Assembly: GCA_965267245.1 (NCBI GenBank)
Contig: OZ253939.1
Span: 3,968,001-4,032,000, forward strand
DNA length: 64,000 bases
Direction: 5' to 3'
From: JANSWY01 sp965267245
GTDB lineage: Bacteria; Bacteroidota; Bacteroidia; Cytophagales; Cyclobacteriaceae
Positions 1 to 8,973 of this stretch are shown piece by piece. Below the pieces are notes generated by a model. It was given only the letters and a program-made list of their open reading frames with translations. It was not told the DNA's origin and searched no databases. The first letter of the stretch is position 1. Every line of letters starts with the position of its first letter. Position numbers and translations under genes: made by a program.

Positions 1-1
1 A

Positions 2-304
2 TATCTTGACGATAAGCTTGTTGGGTACCTGTGCATCAGGGAAGAAGATAGTCTCCTATTCTTGAGTAAAATTTACCTGGACAGCTCTATGAGAGGTAAA
101 GGTTTTGGAAAAGAAGGAATTTCTTTCGTGGAGAAAACTGCCAACGATAGGGGGCTAAAAGGAATCAGACTAACGGTCAATAAATTCAACACAAATACCA
201 TAGCAGCGTATAAAAAGATGGGTTTTATTGAAACACAGGAACTTGTCATGGATATTGGAGAAGGGTTTGTCATGGATGATTATGAAATGATCAAATGGAT
301 TTGA
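2..304 (+). CDS. GNAT-family N-acetyltransferase, 5' truncated by window edge
   Basis: The reading frame is open from base 2 of the window, so the true start lies outside. The visible ~100 residues carry the acetyl-CoA binding motif A of GNAT enzymes (R-G-K-G-F-G, inside MRGKGFGKEG), preceded by a beta strand and followed by the helix and the usual C-terminal pattern N-T-I-A-A-Y-K-K-M-G-F. GNAT enzymes move an acetyl group from acetyl-CoA to an amine. The substrate cannot be told from sequence. The TTG at 62 is an internal codon, not the start, because recognisable GNAT sequence continues upstream of it. The family call is secure; function beyond that is unknown. Confidence 0.85.
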   Translation, partial: YLDDKLVGYLCIREEDSLLFLSKIYLDSSMRGKGFGKEGISFVEKTANDRGLKGIRLTVNKFNTNTIAAYKKMGFIETQELVMDIGEGFVMDDYEMIKWI

Positions 305-355
305 GGTAATCTTCATTTATTCTGAATATATTAATGGTACTAATCTATTTGATCA

Positions 356-700
356 TTGAGCAACTATTTAAACATCCGTAAACTCGTCACAGAGGAATTT
401 CAAAAAGAATGGGTCAGTGCGTTTGGACGGAAACTTGCTGGAACTAAATACACGCTGTTGAAGGACCAGTTCAACATTAGGCAAATTCAAATAGAAGTCG
501 ACAACCTAATTCAGCAAGCGGATGACCCGGAGGCTATCAGAAAGTACCATCGATTAAATTTAAGGTATCTGGCAAAATACTTTGCAAGTACTTTGGTTAA
601 CCAGGTAAAAGCAAATGATGACTTCAAAGCATCTCTTCTGCAAAGCCTTACTGTTTTTAAGTCAAATCCACAGTATACTATTTACGCTTCTTTTTGTTGA
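356..700 (+). CDS. Hypothetical protein, 114 aa
   Basis: A short, mostly helical, soluble-looking protein with no signal peptide or membrane segment. I do not recognise the family. The start is a TTG (Leu codon) 51 bases after the acetyltransferase stop; no ATG is available in frame upstream, so the start is uncertain. The last 19 bases overlap the 3' end of the convergent AraC gene, ending in Y-A-S-F-C. It is same-strand with the acetyltransferase and could be co-transcribed. Coding potential is moderate: the composition (many K, Q, L, N) looks like a real protein, and no competing gene occupies the region. Confidence 0.5.
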   Translation: MSNYLNIRKLVTEEFQKEWVSAFGRKLAGTKYTLLKDQFNIRQIQIEVDNLIQQADDPEAIRKYHRLNLRYLAKYFASTLVNQVKANDDFKASLLQSLTVFKSNPQYTIYASFC

Positions 701-1710
701 TCAAGAAATTGTTCGCGGTAATTCAGGGGTGTGCTTCCGGTCCAACGTTTAAAACTCCTAATAAAAGTACTCCCATCGGAATAATTCAACATATAGGCTA
801 TTTGGTTCACCGAAAGGTCCTTCCTTCCGAGATAGGCTAGAGCAAACTCTTTTCGTAGGCTTTCTAAAATATTTTTGAAGGTGTATCCCTCACTTTTCAA
901 TTTTCTCTGTAGTGTACGTGCTCCAAGGTTTAAATTACTGGCCACTTCCTCCAGGGTTGGAAACTGAGGTCCAACCATGTTCAATACAGAATTCCTTACG
1001 GTATTATAAAATCCTGAATGGCCTGATTTACTGGCAAGCTTCTTATTGGCTAGGTCTACCAAAACCCTTAGCATTTCATAGTCTCCGGTAATCACCGGTT
1101 TTTCCAGCTGGTCTTTGTGAAAAACAATAGCTGTTTCTTTTCGACCATAAGCTATTGGCACATTAAATACCTCTTCATATGTAGCGTGCTTAGATGGTTT
1201 TGGCCATTGGTATTCAATTTTAATCGGGAATTGTTTGTGCAACATGAGCTCCTGGAACTCCCTTAATGTAAAAGCAATGATACCATCTGCTGTTTGTCGT
1301 ACTACCTCTTCATTTTGTTCAAGCCAGAGAGGAATTGGTTTAATCGTGAGCCTGTAATAATCTCCGCTCTTAAGTAGCTGCTTAGGCATGGCCCGACAAC
1401 CCAGGTTAATGAAATCACAACCATATTGAAGTGCTTGCTTCACATTACTACTTGACCTTGTAATTTGGCCCACTAATCCGGCTGCAGCCAAATTCATTTG
1501 CTGCCCTGCATGTAACCCAAACAGGTCATCACCTGTCTGTTCTATTGCTTTTCCAATCACCCTGTTATAACTCAGAGAATCAACCAGAAAGTCTTCCTGT
1601 GTCAATTCCTCCACTGTGAATCCACAAATAGCCTGTAACGACGATATGTTTGCCCCCTGTGATTGAGCAAATAGCATCATAGAGTATAAAAACCTACCGC
1701 TAAACTGCAT
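682..1710 (-). CDS. AraC-family transcriptional regulator (PF12625-type N-terminal domain)
   Basis: 342 residues with the layout of OruR/ArgR-like AraC regulators. A ~200-residue N-terminal ligand-binding region of the arabinose-binding-like type is followed by a C-terminal double helix-turn-helix at about residues 245-335. The first helix pair carries L-E-E-V-A-S-N-L-N-L-G-A-R-T-L-Q-R-K-L, and the second ends in the family signature F-I-R-S-F-K-R-W-T-G-S-T-P-L-N-Y-R. It should bind DNA as an activator in response to an unknown small molecule. It is divergent from the SRPBCC gene at 1836 across 125 bases, so that gene is a possible target. Start ATG at 1710 is well placed. Confidence 0.88.
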   Translation of the reverse strand: MQFSGRFLYSMMLFAQSQGANISSLQAICGFTVEELTQEDFLVDSLSYNRVIGKAIEQTGDDLFGLHAGQQMNLAAAGLVGQITRSSSNVKQALQYGCDFINLGCRAMPKQLLKSGDYYRLTIKPIPLWLEQNEEVVRQTADGIIAFTLREFQELMLHKQFPIKIEYQWPKPSKHATYEEVFNVPIAYGRKETAIVFHKDQLEKPVITGDYEMLRVLVDLANKKLASKSGHSGFYNTVRNSVLNMVGPQFPTLEEVASNLNLGARTLQRKLKSEGYTFKNILESLRKEFALAYLGRKDLSVNQIAYMLNYSDGSTFIRSFKRWTGSTPLNYREQFLDQQKEA

Positions 1711-1835
1711 CGATGTATTTTGATGTATTAAACGTAATTTAGCACTTTGTCGTCAAATGCCTATTCCATGTCGTGTTTTGGATGCTTACAGCTTGCTAAA
1801 TATCCGTTCTTTGAATTAACAAAAACAATAAAGAA

Positions 1836-2282
1836 ATGAGCAAGCAAAACAAAAAACACATTACGTCATCAATTGAAATCAATGCTCCTGTAGAAAAGGT
1901 GTGGGGAATACTTACAAGAAATGAAGAGTGGGAATATTGGAATCCTTTCATCGTAAAAAGTGAAGGAAAAATCGCTATCGGCAGAAAGATCAAAAATACC
2001 ATGGTAATGGATGGTAAGAAAATGGCGTTTAAACCGATAATAAACTCATATGTTACCAATGAGGAAGTTACATGGACTGGCAACCTGATAATACCTGGCC
2101 TCTTTGATGGAAAACACACCTTCAAATTGCAAAAATTAGGAGATGAAAGTACATTGTTGATCCAGGAAGAAGTATTCAGTGGTATTCTAAGTGGTTGGTT
2201 TGCCAGTAACGGATTAGATAAAACATTAGCCAACTTTGAAAAAATGAATAAAGCATTAAAAGCAGTGGCTGAGGAAATCTAG
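1836..2282 (+). CDS. SRPBCC (START-like) domain protein
   Basis: 148 residues matching the SRPBCC / polyketide cyclase-like fold. It opens with a strand S-I-E-I-N-A-P-V-E-K-V-W-G-I-L-T, then W-E-Y-W-N-P-F, the common opening of this fold in bacterial ligand-binding or stress proteins. It ends with the long C-terminal helix (F-E-K-M-N-K-A-L-K-A-V-A-E-E). These proteins enclose hydrophobic ligands; no catalytic residue or ligand can be assigned. No signal peptide, so cytoplasmic. It starts 125 bases from the divergent AraC regulator and lies 42 bases before the amidotransferase gene. Confidence 0.82.
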   Translation: MSKQNKKHITSSIEINAPVEKVWGILTRNEEWEYWNPFIVKSEGKIAIGRKIKNTMVMDGKKMAFKPIINSYVTNEEVTWTGNLIIPGLFDGKHTFKLQKLGDESTLLIQEEVFSGILSGWFASNGLDKTLANFEKMNKALKAVAEEI

Positions 2283-2324
2283 TAACAATTGTAAGACTGA
2301 ACCATAATTAATAGATTAGGGTAA

Positions 2325-3059
2325 ATGAAGCCCTTTTTAATACTCCAATTAAGAAAACTAGATGACGCTGCAGATAGTGAACTCAATGCAATCCTAAATT
2401 ATGGAGATTTAAAACCTGAGGATGTCACTAGGGTGAGAATGGAGAAGACTGGCATCCCCAAGATAGAGCTGGAAAACTATTCCGGAGTGGTTGTTGGAGG
2501 CGGCCCCACCAATATTAGTGATTCAAACGAGAAAAAGTCACCCGAAGAGTTGCGTTTTGAAAAGCAGCTTTTTAAGTTGATTGAGAAGGTATTAGATAAG
2601 GATATCCCCTTTTTAGGAACCTGCTATGGTTTAGGTGCATTGGGCAAGGTATTGGGTGCTAAAGTGGGAAAAGGGATGTACAGCGAAAATGCTGGAACCA
2701 CGCAAGTGGCCATTTCAAATGATCATCCAACCTCTATCACAAGAGGTGTTGATAAAGATTTTACTGCTTTTACTGGTCATAAGGAGTCATGGCAAGATGT
2801 CCCTGCAGGTGTAGATGTAATTGGAACATCTCAAAACTGCCTTGTTCAGATGGTAAGGGTGAAAGAAAATGTTTTCGGTACTCAATTCCACACAGAACTT
2901 GATCTTACGGGACTAAAATTAAGGATGAGGCTGTATCTGGAGCATGGATATTTTGACCCGAAAGATTATGAACACATGTTAGTCAAATATGATCATTTGA
3001 AAATCACGGAACCCCAGAAAATACTTTCAAATTTCGTTCGCCAATACCGTCAGAAATAA
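2325..3059 (+). CDS. Type 1 glutamine amidotransferase (GuaA-like)
   Basis: 244 residues of a class I GATase domain. The nucleophile elbow is F-L-G-T-C-Y-G-L-G with Cys100, and the catalytic partners are His189 and Glu191 in T-Q-F-H-T-E-L. The oxyanion-region G-G-G-P-T lies at about residues 58-62. It should hydrolyse glutamine to release ammonia for an acceptor domain on another protein; no synthetase domain is fused or adjacent, so the acceptor is unknown. Stand-alone homologues are often annotated as GMP synthase-like. The stop TAA shares its last base with the next gene's ATG, so translation of the two is probably coupled. Confidence 0.87.
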   Translation: MKPFLILQLRKLDDAADSELNAILNYGDLKPEDVTRVRMEKTGIPKIELENYSGVVVGGGPTNISDSNEKKSPEELRFEKQLFKLIEKVLDKDIPFLGTCYGLGALGKVLGAKVGKGMYSENAGTTQVAISNDHPTSITRGVDKDFTAFTGHKESWQDVPAGVDVIGTSQNCLVQMVRVKENVFGTQFHTELDLTGLKLRMRLYLEHGYFDPKDYEHMLVKYDHLKITEPQKILSNFVRQYRQK

Positions 3060-3499
3060 TGGATCAAACTAATCACTACAGGAAACTGGAAAGAATGTAT
3101 CTCAATGCAAACATCAACTCCAGGTTATATGAGTCCACTCAAATCAAAATTGACAATGCATCCGCCCAAATCAAGCTTACGATTGATGAAAAATACTTTC
3201 ATGCATTAGGCGCAATCCATGGATCGGTTTATTTCAAGTTACTGGATGATGCTGCATTTTTTGCCGTGAATTCTTTGGTAGAGGATGTATTTGTATTGAC
3301 CACCTCATTCAATATCAATTTGATCCGACCCGCAAATGAAGGCATCATAACTGCAATCGGAACAGTTAGATTCCGATCTAAAAACCTTTGGGTAGCTAAT
3401 TCAGTACTCACAAATGAAAACGGCAAAGAGATAGGTTTTGGAACGGGAAACTTTATGAAAAGCCGGGTTGAGCTTTCAGAAGATATTGGTTACAAATAA
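3059..3499 (+). CDS. PaaI-type hotdog-fold thioesterase
   Basis: 146 residues with the hotdog thioesterase signature: A-I-H-G-S-V-Y-F-K-L-L-D-D-A-A at residues 52-66, where His54-Gly55 and the Asp63/Asp64 pair occupy the catalytic loop and helix. The later strand-rich half (G-T-V-R-F-R-S-K-N-L-W-V-A-N-S-V-L) is typical. Such enzymes hydrolyse acyl-CoA thioesters; the substrate is unknown. The ATG overlaps the stop of the amidotransferase by one base, pointing to one transcript. The next gene is convergent, ten bases away, and I see no clear hairpin terminator between them. Confidence 0.85.
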   Translation: MDQTNHYRKLERMYLNANINSRLYESTQIKIDNASAQIKLTIDEKYFHALGAIHGSVYFKLLDDAAFFAVNSLVEDVFVLTTSFNINLIRPANEGIITAIGTVRFRSKNLWVANSVLTNENGKEIGFGTGNFMKSRVELSEDIGYK

Positions 3500-3509
3500 T
3501 CCCCGTTGC

Positions 3510-4202
3510 TTAAAAATTAGCTCCCAGGGATATTTCAATACCTTCAATTAGTATGCTTGCATCCTCATAATTAACATCTGTAGAAGAAATAGTCCCTCCA
3601 ATTACTCCCCCGGAATACGTCCCAGACAAAGCTGTTTTGTTTGATCCAGACAGGTATTGAACTTCAGCTGTGAGTGAAAAATCATCGGACACAAAGAATT
3701 CAAAACCAATTCCAGCCATCCAGCCTCCTCCCAGGTCCACTTCTTGTTCGAAATCTGCAGTGGAAACATCCCAACCCTCATATTCTGCAATGGCCCGATC
3801 AATGTTACCGTAGTTTAATCTTGGGTTCATATGCCAAAGGCCAAAACCTCCTCCATATAACTTTGTTTCCACATATTTACCAGGTAGGCGAATATAGAGC
3901 TGAGCTGGTATTAGAACAGAAAAATGGGGGCCAGTGAAAGGTTTGTCATTTGCAAAAGGGAGGTCTTCCATACTTAGACCAGACATATAATAAAGAGTCC
4001 CTCCGGTTGTCACGCCCAGGTAATCTCCAAATTCTATTCCAATTCCTCTTAAAGAGAAAGGGCTAACAGGAGCTGAAATATATCCATTTGTAGGAATCAA
4101 ATAAGAGAAAGAAACACCCTGTGATCTTGCTTCATTTGGCAAAAGATACAGGACAAAAACTATCAGGATAAATTTAACCGAATTGGCCATCGTATTTTTC
4201 AT
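3510..4202 (-). CDS. Outer-membrane beta-barrel-like secreted protein
   Basis: 230 residues. The N-terminus is a signal peptide with a hydrophobic core (I-L-I-V-F-V-L-Y-L-L) and a likely cleavage near A-R-S-Q-G. The mature part is rich in Gly, Tyr, Phe and alternating polar/apolar strands, and ends in S-L-G-A-N-F with a terminal aromatic residue, which fits an outer-membrane barrel of the small OmpW/porin-like kind. Function is unknown. ATGs at codon 1 and codon 5 are both possible starts. It is divergent from the DMT transporter gene over only 46 bases. Confidence 0.75.
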   Translation of the reverse strand: MKNTMANSVKFILIVFVLYLLPNEARSQGVSFSYLIPTNGYISAPVSPFSLRGIGIEFGDYLGVTTGGTLYYMSGLSMEDLPFANDKPFTGPHFSVLIPAQLYIRLPGKYVETKLYGGGFGLWHMNPRLNYGNIDRAIAEYEGWDVSTADFEQEVDLGGGWMAGIGFEFFVSDDFSLTAEVQYLSGSNKTALSGTYSGGVIGGTISSTDVNYEDASILIEGIEISLGANF

Positions 4203-4248
4203 AAAGATTAAGTTAAGTCAACACAAGTCAAGAGCCAAATGATCTTGT

Positions 4249-5169
4249 ATGTTTGCCTGCATGACCTCAACAGAAAAGCAAACATCAAAAATCCTGGCCA
4301 TTTCGATGGCAATTCTTGGCATTGTGATGTTCTCCTCAAAAGCAGTTTTGGTCAAGCTGGCCTATCGACATGAGATTGATGCCGTTACACTTCTATTGTT
4401 TAGGATGCTATTTTCTTTACCCTTCTACCTGACAATTGCTCTTTGGAAGAATCCAAAGTCAAAAAATGAAATTAGAAAGCAGGAATACCTATGGTTAGTG
4501 GGATTTGGAATAATTGGATATTACCTCGCCAGCTATTTTGACTTTCTAGGTCTACAATATATCAAAGCTAGCCTTGAGAGAGTCATCCTTTTTGTATACC
4601 CCACACTGGTCTTGATTATCTCACGGATTTTTTTGAAAACACCCATTACAAGAATTCAGGTGATGGCAATTCTGGTGACATATGTGGGTATCATTATCAC
4701 TTTTGCAGAAGAACTCATCATTGTGGGCTATGGTCAGGGTGTGATACTTGGTGGATTGCTGGTATTCTTCAGTGCTCTGACTTACGCGTCTTACATCGCC
4801 GGAAGTGGCTGGTTGATCCCTAAGTTTGGTGTGACATTATTTACTTCGTATGCAATGCTGGTCTCATGCACTTGTGTGATTTTACATTACTTCGTAACAG
4901 GAGGAGGCCTGAACTTTAACTTTCCCATAGAGGTATATTTCATTTCTTTCGCGATGGCAATAATTGCAACTGTAATTCCTTCCTACCTGATTTCATTCGC
5001 TATAAAAGGATTAGGCGCTTCTAATTTTGCCATATTTGGGAGTATTGGACCTATATCTACCATCATACTGGCCAATATATTCCTGGGAGAAAGAATGAGC
5101 TGGGTTCAGATAGCTGGAACAATGGTGGTGATCGCTGGTGTAGTATACCTTTCGCTGAAAAAGAAGTAA
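4249..5169 (+). CDS. EamA/DMT-superfamily permease
   Basis: About 306 residues with ten predicted membrane helices in two five-helix halves, each an EamA repeat (the first with A-V-L-V-K-L-A, the second with G-P-I-S-T-I-I-L-A-N-I-F-L-G-E). These inner-membrane carriers export metabolites or amino acids; the substrate cannot be read. A second in-frame ATG at 4261 may be the real start, since a perfect -7-like TATGTTTG overlaps the first ATG at 4248-4255. The VanW gene follows after 16 bases on the same strand and is probably co-transcribed. Confidence 0.88.
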   Translation: MFACMTSTEKQTSKILAISMAILGIVMFSSKAVLVKLAYRHEIDAVTLLLFRMLFSLPFYLTIALWKNPKSKNEIRKQEYLWLVGFGIIGYYLASYFDFLGLQYIKASLERVILFVYPTLVLIISRIFLKTPITRIQVMAILVTYVGIIITFAEELIIVGYGQGVILGGLLVFFSALTYASYIAGSGWLIPKFGVTLFTSYAMLVSCTCVILHYFVTGGGLNFNFPIEVYFISFAMAIIATVIPSYLISFAIKGLGASNFAIFGSIGPISTIILANIFLGERMSWVQIAGTMVVIAGVVYLSLKKK

Positions 5170-5185
5170 CTTCCCTATTTAACTA

Positions 5186-5908
5186 ATGAGATTAACCAGG
5201 GCCATACCTCCTTCAGTAAAACTGAAACTAAGACTTGCTATCAGAAATTTTCGTGATCGGCAAAATGGTCTGTCAAAGAATTTTGCAAAAGTGAATGGTG
5301 AAATAAAACTTGATAAGCAAGTGGTTGAAACGGTTCAGGAAATCAAGCAAAGTTCACATTTCGACAATAAGGTTCACAATCTGAGGCTCGGTAGCGATCA
5401 AATCTCGAAATATGTAATCTATCCAGGTCAGGTATTTAGTTTTTGGAAAGCTGTTGGGAAACCAACTGTAAAAAACGGGTTCAAAAAAGGAAGAAACTTA
5501 ATAAAAGGAAAGCTCTCAGAGGATGTGGGAGGAGGCCTCTGCCAATTGAGTGGCATCATGTATCACACCAGTCTGAAAATAGGACTTGAAATTCTTGAAA
5601 GACATTCTCATTCGCTTGACATTTACAAGGAAGAAGAGCGTTATACACCCCTTGGCGCGGATGCAACAGTTGTTTTTGGCTATAAAGACCTTAGAATTCG
5701 AAACTCTTTTGATTCTCCAATCTGTTTTGAGTTTCAATTTCAAAATAACACTCTAATTTGCTCAATTTGCACCGACACAGGTTTGCCAATTCATGAAATA
5801 GATTTTATTCGAGAAAACCGGAATGGTCAGGTATTGGTTAAAACATTTGATAGAACATCAGGTGATCAAATCTGTGAATCAGTTTATAAGCCAATATCTG
5901 ATCAATAA
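5186..5908 (+). CDS. VanW family protein
   Basis: 240 residues with the VanW hallmark: Y-P-G-Q-V-F-S-F-W-K-A-V-G followed by G-G-G-L-C-Q-L-S-G at about residue 114. The VanW domain was named from vancomycin-resistance clusters, but its biochemical role is unsettled. Here there is no signal peptide and no other van gene, so a resistance role should not be assumed. The gene sits 16 bases after the DMT permease and is convergent with the stress-protein gene, with two bases between the stops. Confidence 0.85.
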   Translation: MRLTRAIPPSVKLKLRLAIRNFRDRQNGLSKNFAKVNGEIKLDKQVVETVQEIKQSSHFDNKVHNLRLGSDQISKYVIYPGQVFSFWKAVGKPTVKNGFKKGRNLIKGKLSEDVGGGLCQLSGIMYHTSLKIGLEILERHSHSLDIYKEEERYTPLGADATVVFGYKDLRIRNSFDSPICFEFQFQNNTLICSICTDTGLPIHEIDFIRENRNGQVLVKTFDRTSGDQICESVYKPISDQ

Positions 5909-5910
5909 GT

Positions 5911-6753
5911 TTATTTAGAATATTCTGGTATTTTCATGGTAATTACAGGTTTATGGGCATGGTTGACTATTGCTTCAGCATACGCGCCATGAAGTAATCT
6001 CCCTAAACCAGTATAACCATGCGTTCCAATAAAGATGATATCAGTATCATGGTTTTTGAGGAAATTTAGAATTCCTTCTTCCGGATAATCTGACTTCTCG
6101 CGGTATAATTTGTAATTATGAAGGAAATTCCTTTTTGCGTATGCGTCCAATTGATTTTTAACCTCATTGTCTGGTACGATGTGAGACGGGATGTCCACTT
6201 TCAACACCTGCAATTTACAATTGAATAGTTCCTGATAATCTTTAGCATTGTAAGCGATCCAATCTTCCTTTTCATCCAGGTTGGAACATAAAAGCATATT
6301 CTCAAACTTATCGATATTGACTTTCTCCTTTATGGTAATCACCGGGCATTCGGCATGTCTTACGATTCTTTCAAATATACTCCCTGAAACAAACCCTTCT
6401 AATTTACCATGCTCTGATGCACCCTGAATTATCCAATTAACAGACTCTTCCTTACTAAATTCAAGAATTTTCTGAGCTACTTTACCCATTGACTGTTTGA
6501 TTTTCACTTTTTGTCCATGATCAGCAACGCTAAACGCTAATTTTTCTAATTGTGAGTGAACTCCCTTTATATATTGATCTCTGTAGATTACTTCCATGGA
6601 GGCATGCCCCAAATCAGAATAATTGATGTGAGGCAGTTCTACCACGTGCAATAAGATAATCTCACCGTTTATTTTCTGGTTAAATTGAATGGCAAAATCC
6701 AGCGCATGATGTGATTGATCCGAAAAATCAACCGGTACAAGAATCTTTTTCAT
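5911..6753 (-). CDS. Tandem-domain universal stress protein (UspA family)
   Basis: 280 residues made of two USP domains (about 1-145 and 146-280). The first begins K-K-I-L-V-P-V-D-F-S-D-Q-S and carries the nucleotide-binding pattern G-A-S-E-H-G...G-F-V-S-G-S. The second ends with G-T-H-G-Y-T-G-L-G-R-L-L-H-G-A followed by P-V-I-T-M-K. The G-x2-G-x9-G arrangement is that of ATP-binding USPs. These cytoplasmic proteins accumulate under stress or starvation. Its start lies 31 bases downstream of the stop of the secreted hypothetical gene, so the two may share a transcript. Confidence 0.9.
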   Translation of the reverse strand: MKKILVPVDFSDQSHHALDFAIQFNQKINGEIILLHVVELPHINYSDLGHASMEVIYRDQYIKGVHSQLEKLAFSVADHGQKVKIKQSMGKVAQKILEFSKEESVNWIIQGASEHGKLEGFVSGSIFERIVRHAECPVITIKEKVNIDKFENMLLCSNLDEKEDWIAYNAKDYQELFNCKLQVLKVDIPSHIVPDNEVKNQLDAYAKRNFLHNYKLYREKSDYPEEGILNFLKNHDTDIIFIGTHGYTGLGRLLHGAYAEAIVNHAHKPVITMKIPEYSK

Positions 6754-6784
6754 AATAAAACTGGTTTACCTCAATTTAATAAAA

Positions 6785-7606
6785 TCAATAGTGAATTTCT
6801 ACTTTCACCAAGCCAGGAAACTCATCAGCATAAGCATTATTGGGTTCAATCCAGACACTCTTCATGTCATACCAACTATCTCTGCCTTCTTCTTTGAAAA
6901 GGTCCCTTATATCAAAGGGTTTTTCCGTCATGATGAGCATATCTCCCATATAAATCTGATGATAGTCTGGCAATTCTGCCAAATAGAAACTTTTTACAGA
7001 ATCCAATTCTGCATCGATCCCAAAGATAATTGACGGTCTACCGTTTCCGGCTTCCGGGTACCAGAGGCCAAGGTTATCGGTCTGATCCACAATGGTATGG
7101 GGCTCGAAGGTTGGGAAATTGATCACAAAATCAGGAACTTCCGTTTTTTCTTCTTCATAATAATAGGCTTCCTCAGTGCTTTCTGTATCCTCGGTAGCAG
7201 CCGTTTCTTCATCAGTAACTTCGTCTTCAGTTGTTACTTCCGGCGGAATAAAAGATGCTATCACACCCTCCTTGCAGGTAGCATAATTCTCATAAAATAA
7301 ACCCTCCTGCAAAACCACTTGCTCTTCAGCTTGAATAATAGCTTCCTGTGCCAGCGCAGCAATCTCTGCGGGATCCTCCGTATAGGCAAATTGATCCGCA
7401 TATTCTGCAATGAATGTTCTTGCTGAATCAACAAATGTTTGTTCATCGAGATAAACACAGCTGTTATAATCTCCCCGGACATGGAGATCATTGGTTAACA
7501 TCTCAACTGCTTTATCAACTACTTTCTGGTTAATGATTTGAGCCTGGGCAAAATAAGTCCCCGACAAAAGGCAAAGTAATATGCCTGTTCGCATTAGTGA
7601 ATTCAT
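6785..7606 (-). CDS. Secreted hypothetical protein with acidic linker
   Basis: I do not recognise the family. From the ATG at 7606 it is 273 residues with a clear signal peptide ending near Y-F-A-Q-A-Q. An N-terminal helical segment contains paired cysteines. It is followed by a very acidic, low-complexity Glu/Thr/Asp linker ending Y-Y-Y-E-E-E, then a C-terminal globular part rich in aromatics (S-W-Y-D-M-K-S-V-W-I-E-P-N). The frame extends upstream to 7633. I prefer 7606 because a perfect -7 promoter element lies at 7631-7638, which would put the longer start inside the promoter; ATG 7594 is another option. Confidence 0.72.
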   Translation of the reverse strand: MNSLMRTGILLCLLSGTYFAQAQIINQKVVDKAVEMLTNDLHVRGDYNSCVYLDEQTFVDSARTFIAEYADQFAYTEDPAEIAALAQEAIIQAEEQVVLQEGLFYENYATCKEGVIASFIPPEVTTEDEVTDEETAATEDTESTEEAYYYEEEKTEVPDFVINFPTFEPHTIVDQTDNLGLWYPEAGNGRPSIIFGIDAELDSVKSFYLAELPDYHQIYMGDMLIMTEKPFDIRDLFKEEGRDSWYDMKSVWIEPNNAYADEFPGLVKVEIHY

Positions 7607-7630
7607 GAATAAAATAAAGTTATTGTTCTG

Positions 7631-7638
7631 CAAAGATA
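7631..7638 (-). promoter_or_regulatory. Candidate Bacteroidota -7 element TATCTTTG
   Basis: On the minus strand these bases read TATCTTTG, an exact match to TAnnTTTG. No good -33 TTG is found at the usual 17-23 base spacing, so this is a half-supported promoter. It would start transcription near 7625, just upstream of the ATGs at 7606 and 7594 of the secreted hypothetical gene. Confidence 0.4.
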
Positions 7639-7771
7639 AACATACGATTTTGCGAATAACGTTTTTGAGCCAATTGATTCAAATTCGTTATTTAAGGCCT
7701 TAACGCTTCAATTCCCTGTTTCAGATATAACTTGATTTAAATTATTATCTAATTACTAAAAATTTACAACC

Positions 7772-8206
7772 ATGAACCCAGAAGAAATCTTCCAAATTTC
7801 AAATTTAATGGCACTACTAAGTTGGGTAGTACTGATCATTTTCCCTTTAAGAAAGTGGTCAACAAAACTTGTCCTATCTGTTCCAATTATTTTATTGGCT
7901 ATACTTTATGCATTCCTTGCTTTCAGTAACCTCACTCTTTCTGATTTTGATAGTTTCTCGACGTTGGGTGGTGTAAAATCATTATTTACTCAGGACTTGG
8001 CGGTACTTACTGGTTGGATCCATTACCTGGCATTTGACTTGATGGTGGGGTTATTTATACTCAATGACTCAAGAAAACATTTATTGAATCATTTCATCAT
8101 TATACCCTGCTTGCTTTTCACATTCATGCTTGGCCCAGTTGGCCTTTTGCTCTATTTCATTATCAGAACTATCAAGACAAAAGAATATTTACATGATTAC
8201 AGCTAA
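7772..8206 (+). CDS. ABA4-like (DUF4281) membrane protein
   Basis: 144 residues with four predicted membrane helices. The opening I-F-Q-I-S-N-L-M-A-L-L-S-W and the later L-A-V-L-T-G-W-I-H-Y-L-A-F-D-L-M-V-G-L-F match the ABA4-like family, first described from a plant gene needed for neoxanthin formation. Bacterial members have no settled function. The end P-C-L-L-F-T-F-M-L-G-P-V-G-L-L-L-Y is also typical. It is followed after two bases by another membrane protein, suggesting one transcript. Confidence 0.75.
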   Translation: MNPEEIFQISNLMALLSWVVLIIFPLRKWSTKLVLSVPIILLAILYAFLAFSNLTLSDFDSFSTLGGVKSLFTQDLAVLTGWIHYLAFDLMVGLFILNDSRKHLLNHFIIIPCLLFTFMLGPVGLLLYFIIRTIKTKEYLHDYS

Positions 8207-8208
8207 CT

Positions 8209-8973
8209 ATGTACTTTTTAACGGAACTATCAGAACGCAATAACATCCTTTTCAACTTCGGAATGATTTGTTTGGTCGGGACATTGATTTGTATAGTTCT
8301 GATCTATTCTACCAATACAGAAGTAAATGGTATCAATGCATGGCTCAAGCCATTCAAATTTTGGCTTTCCAGTCTTATCTTTTCCTGGTCAATGGGTTGG
8401 TACATGTATCACTTGCCTGATCAACAAATAGTAAATGTTTTTTCGTGGAGTGTGGTTGCGGTACTGTCTTTTGAATTGATCTATATCTGCTATAAAGCTT
8501 CTATTGGAGAAATATCTCACTTCAATGTCTCCAATACTTTCAACTCAATCATGTGGGGTTTAATGGGTGTCTCTATTAGTTTAATGACTCTTTTCGCTTT
8601 GTACATTGGATTTCTCTTCTTCAAAAATGATTTTAGCCTTGAACCAGGTTATTTATGGGGAATACGAATCGGAATCTTCATTTTCGTGGTTTTTGCTTTC
8701 GAAGGAGGTATCATGGGGGCTAAAATGTCTCATACTGTTGGTGGTATGGATGGAAGTCCAGGTATACCAATGCTGAACTGGAGCAAGGTGCATGGTGATT
8801 TAAGAATTGCTCACTTTTTTGGAATGCATGCCTTGCAAGTGTTGCCTATGCTTGGTTTTTATGTATTAACGTCAGCTCGCAGTATTATAATTGTAAGCGC
8901 TATCTATTTTCTCTTTACAAGTGTGATATTGATACAAGCCTTAATGAGCATCCCTTTGTGGAGCTCCAAATGA
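8209..8973 (+). CDS. Multi-pass membrane protein of unknown function
   Basis: 254 residues with about seven hydrophobic helices, predicted in the inner membrane. Conserved-looking polar spots include L-K-P-F-K-F-W in an early loop, M-G-A-K-M-S-H-T-V-G-G-M-D-G and H-G-D-L-R-I-A-H-F-F-G-M-H-A-L-Q, where several His residues lie close to membrane boundaries and could bind a metal or haem. I cannot name the family. It directly follows the ABA4-like gene and precedes cydA by about 115 bases on the same strand. Confidence 0.7.
   Translation: MYFLTELSERNNILFNFGMICLVGTLICIVLIYSTNTEVNGINAWLKPFKFWLSSLIFSWSMGWYMYHLPDQQIVNVFSWSVVAVLSFELIYICYKASIGEISHFNVSNTFNSIMWGLMGVSISLMTLFALYIGFLFFKNDFSLEPGYLWGIRIGIFIFVVFAFEGGIMGAKMSHTVGGMDGSPGIPMLNWSKVHGDLRIAHFFGMHALQVLPMLGFYVLTSARSIIIVSAIYFLFTSVILIQALMSIPLWSSK

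Noticed and set aside
5186..5908. Vancomycin-resistance role for the VanW protein
   Set aside because: No vanHAX, vanRS or other resistance genes are present; VanW domains are widespread without such a role.
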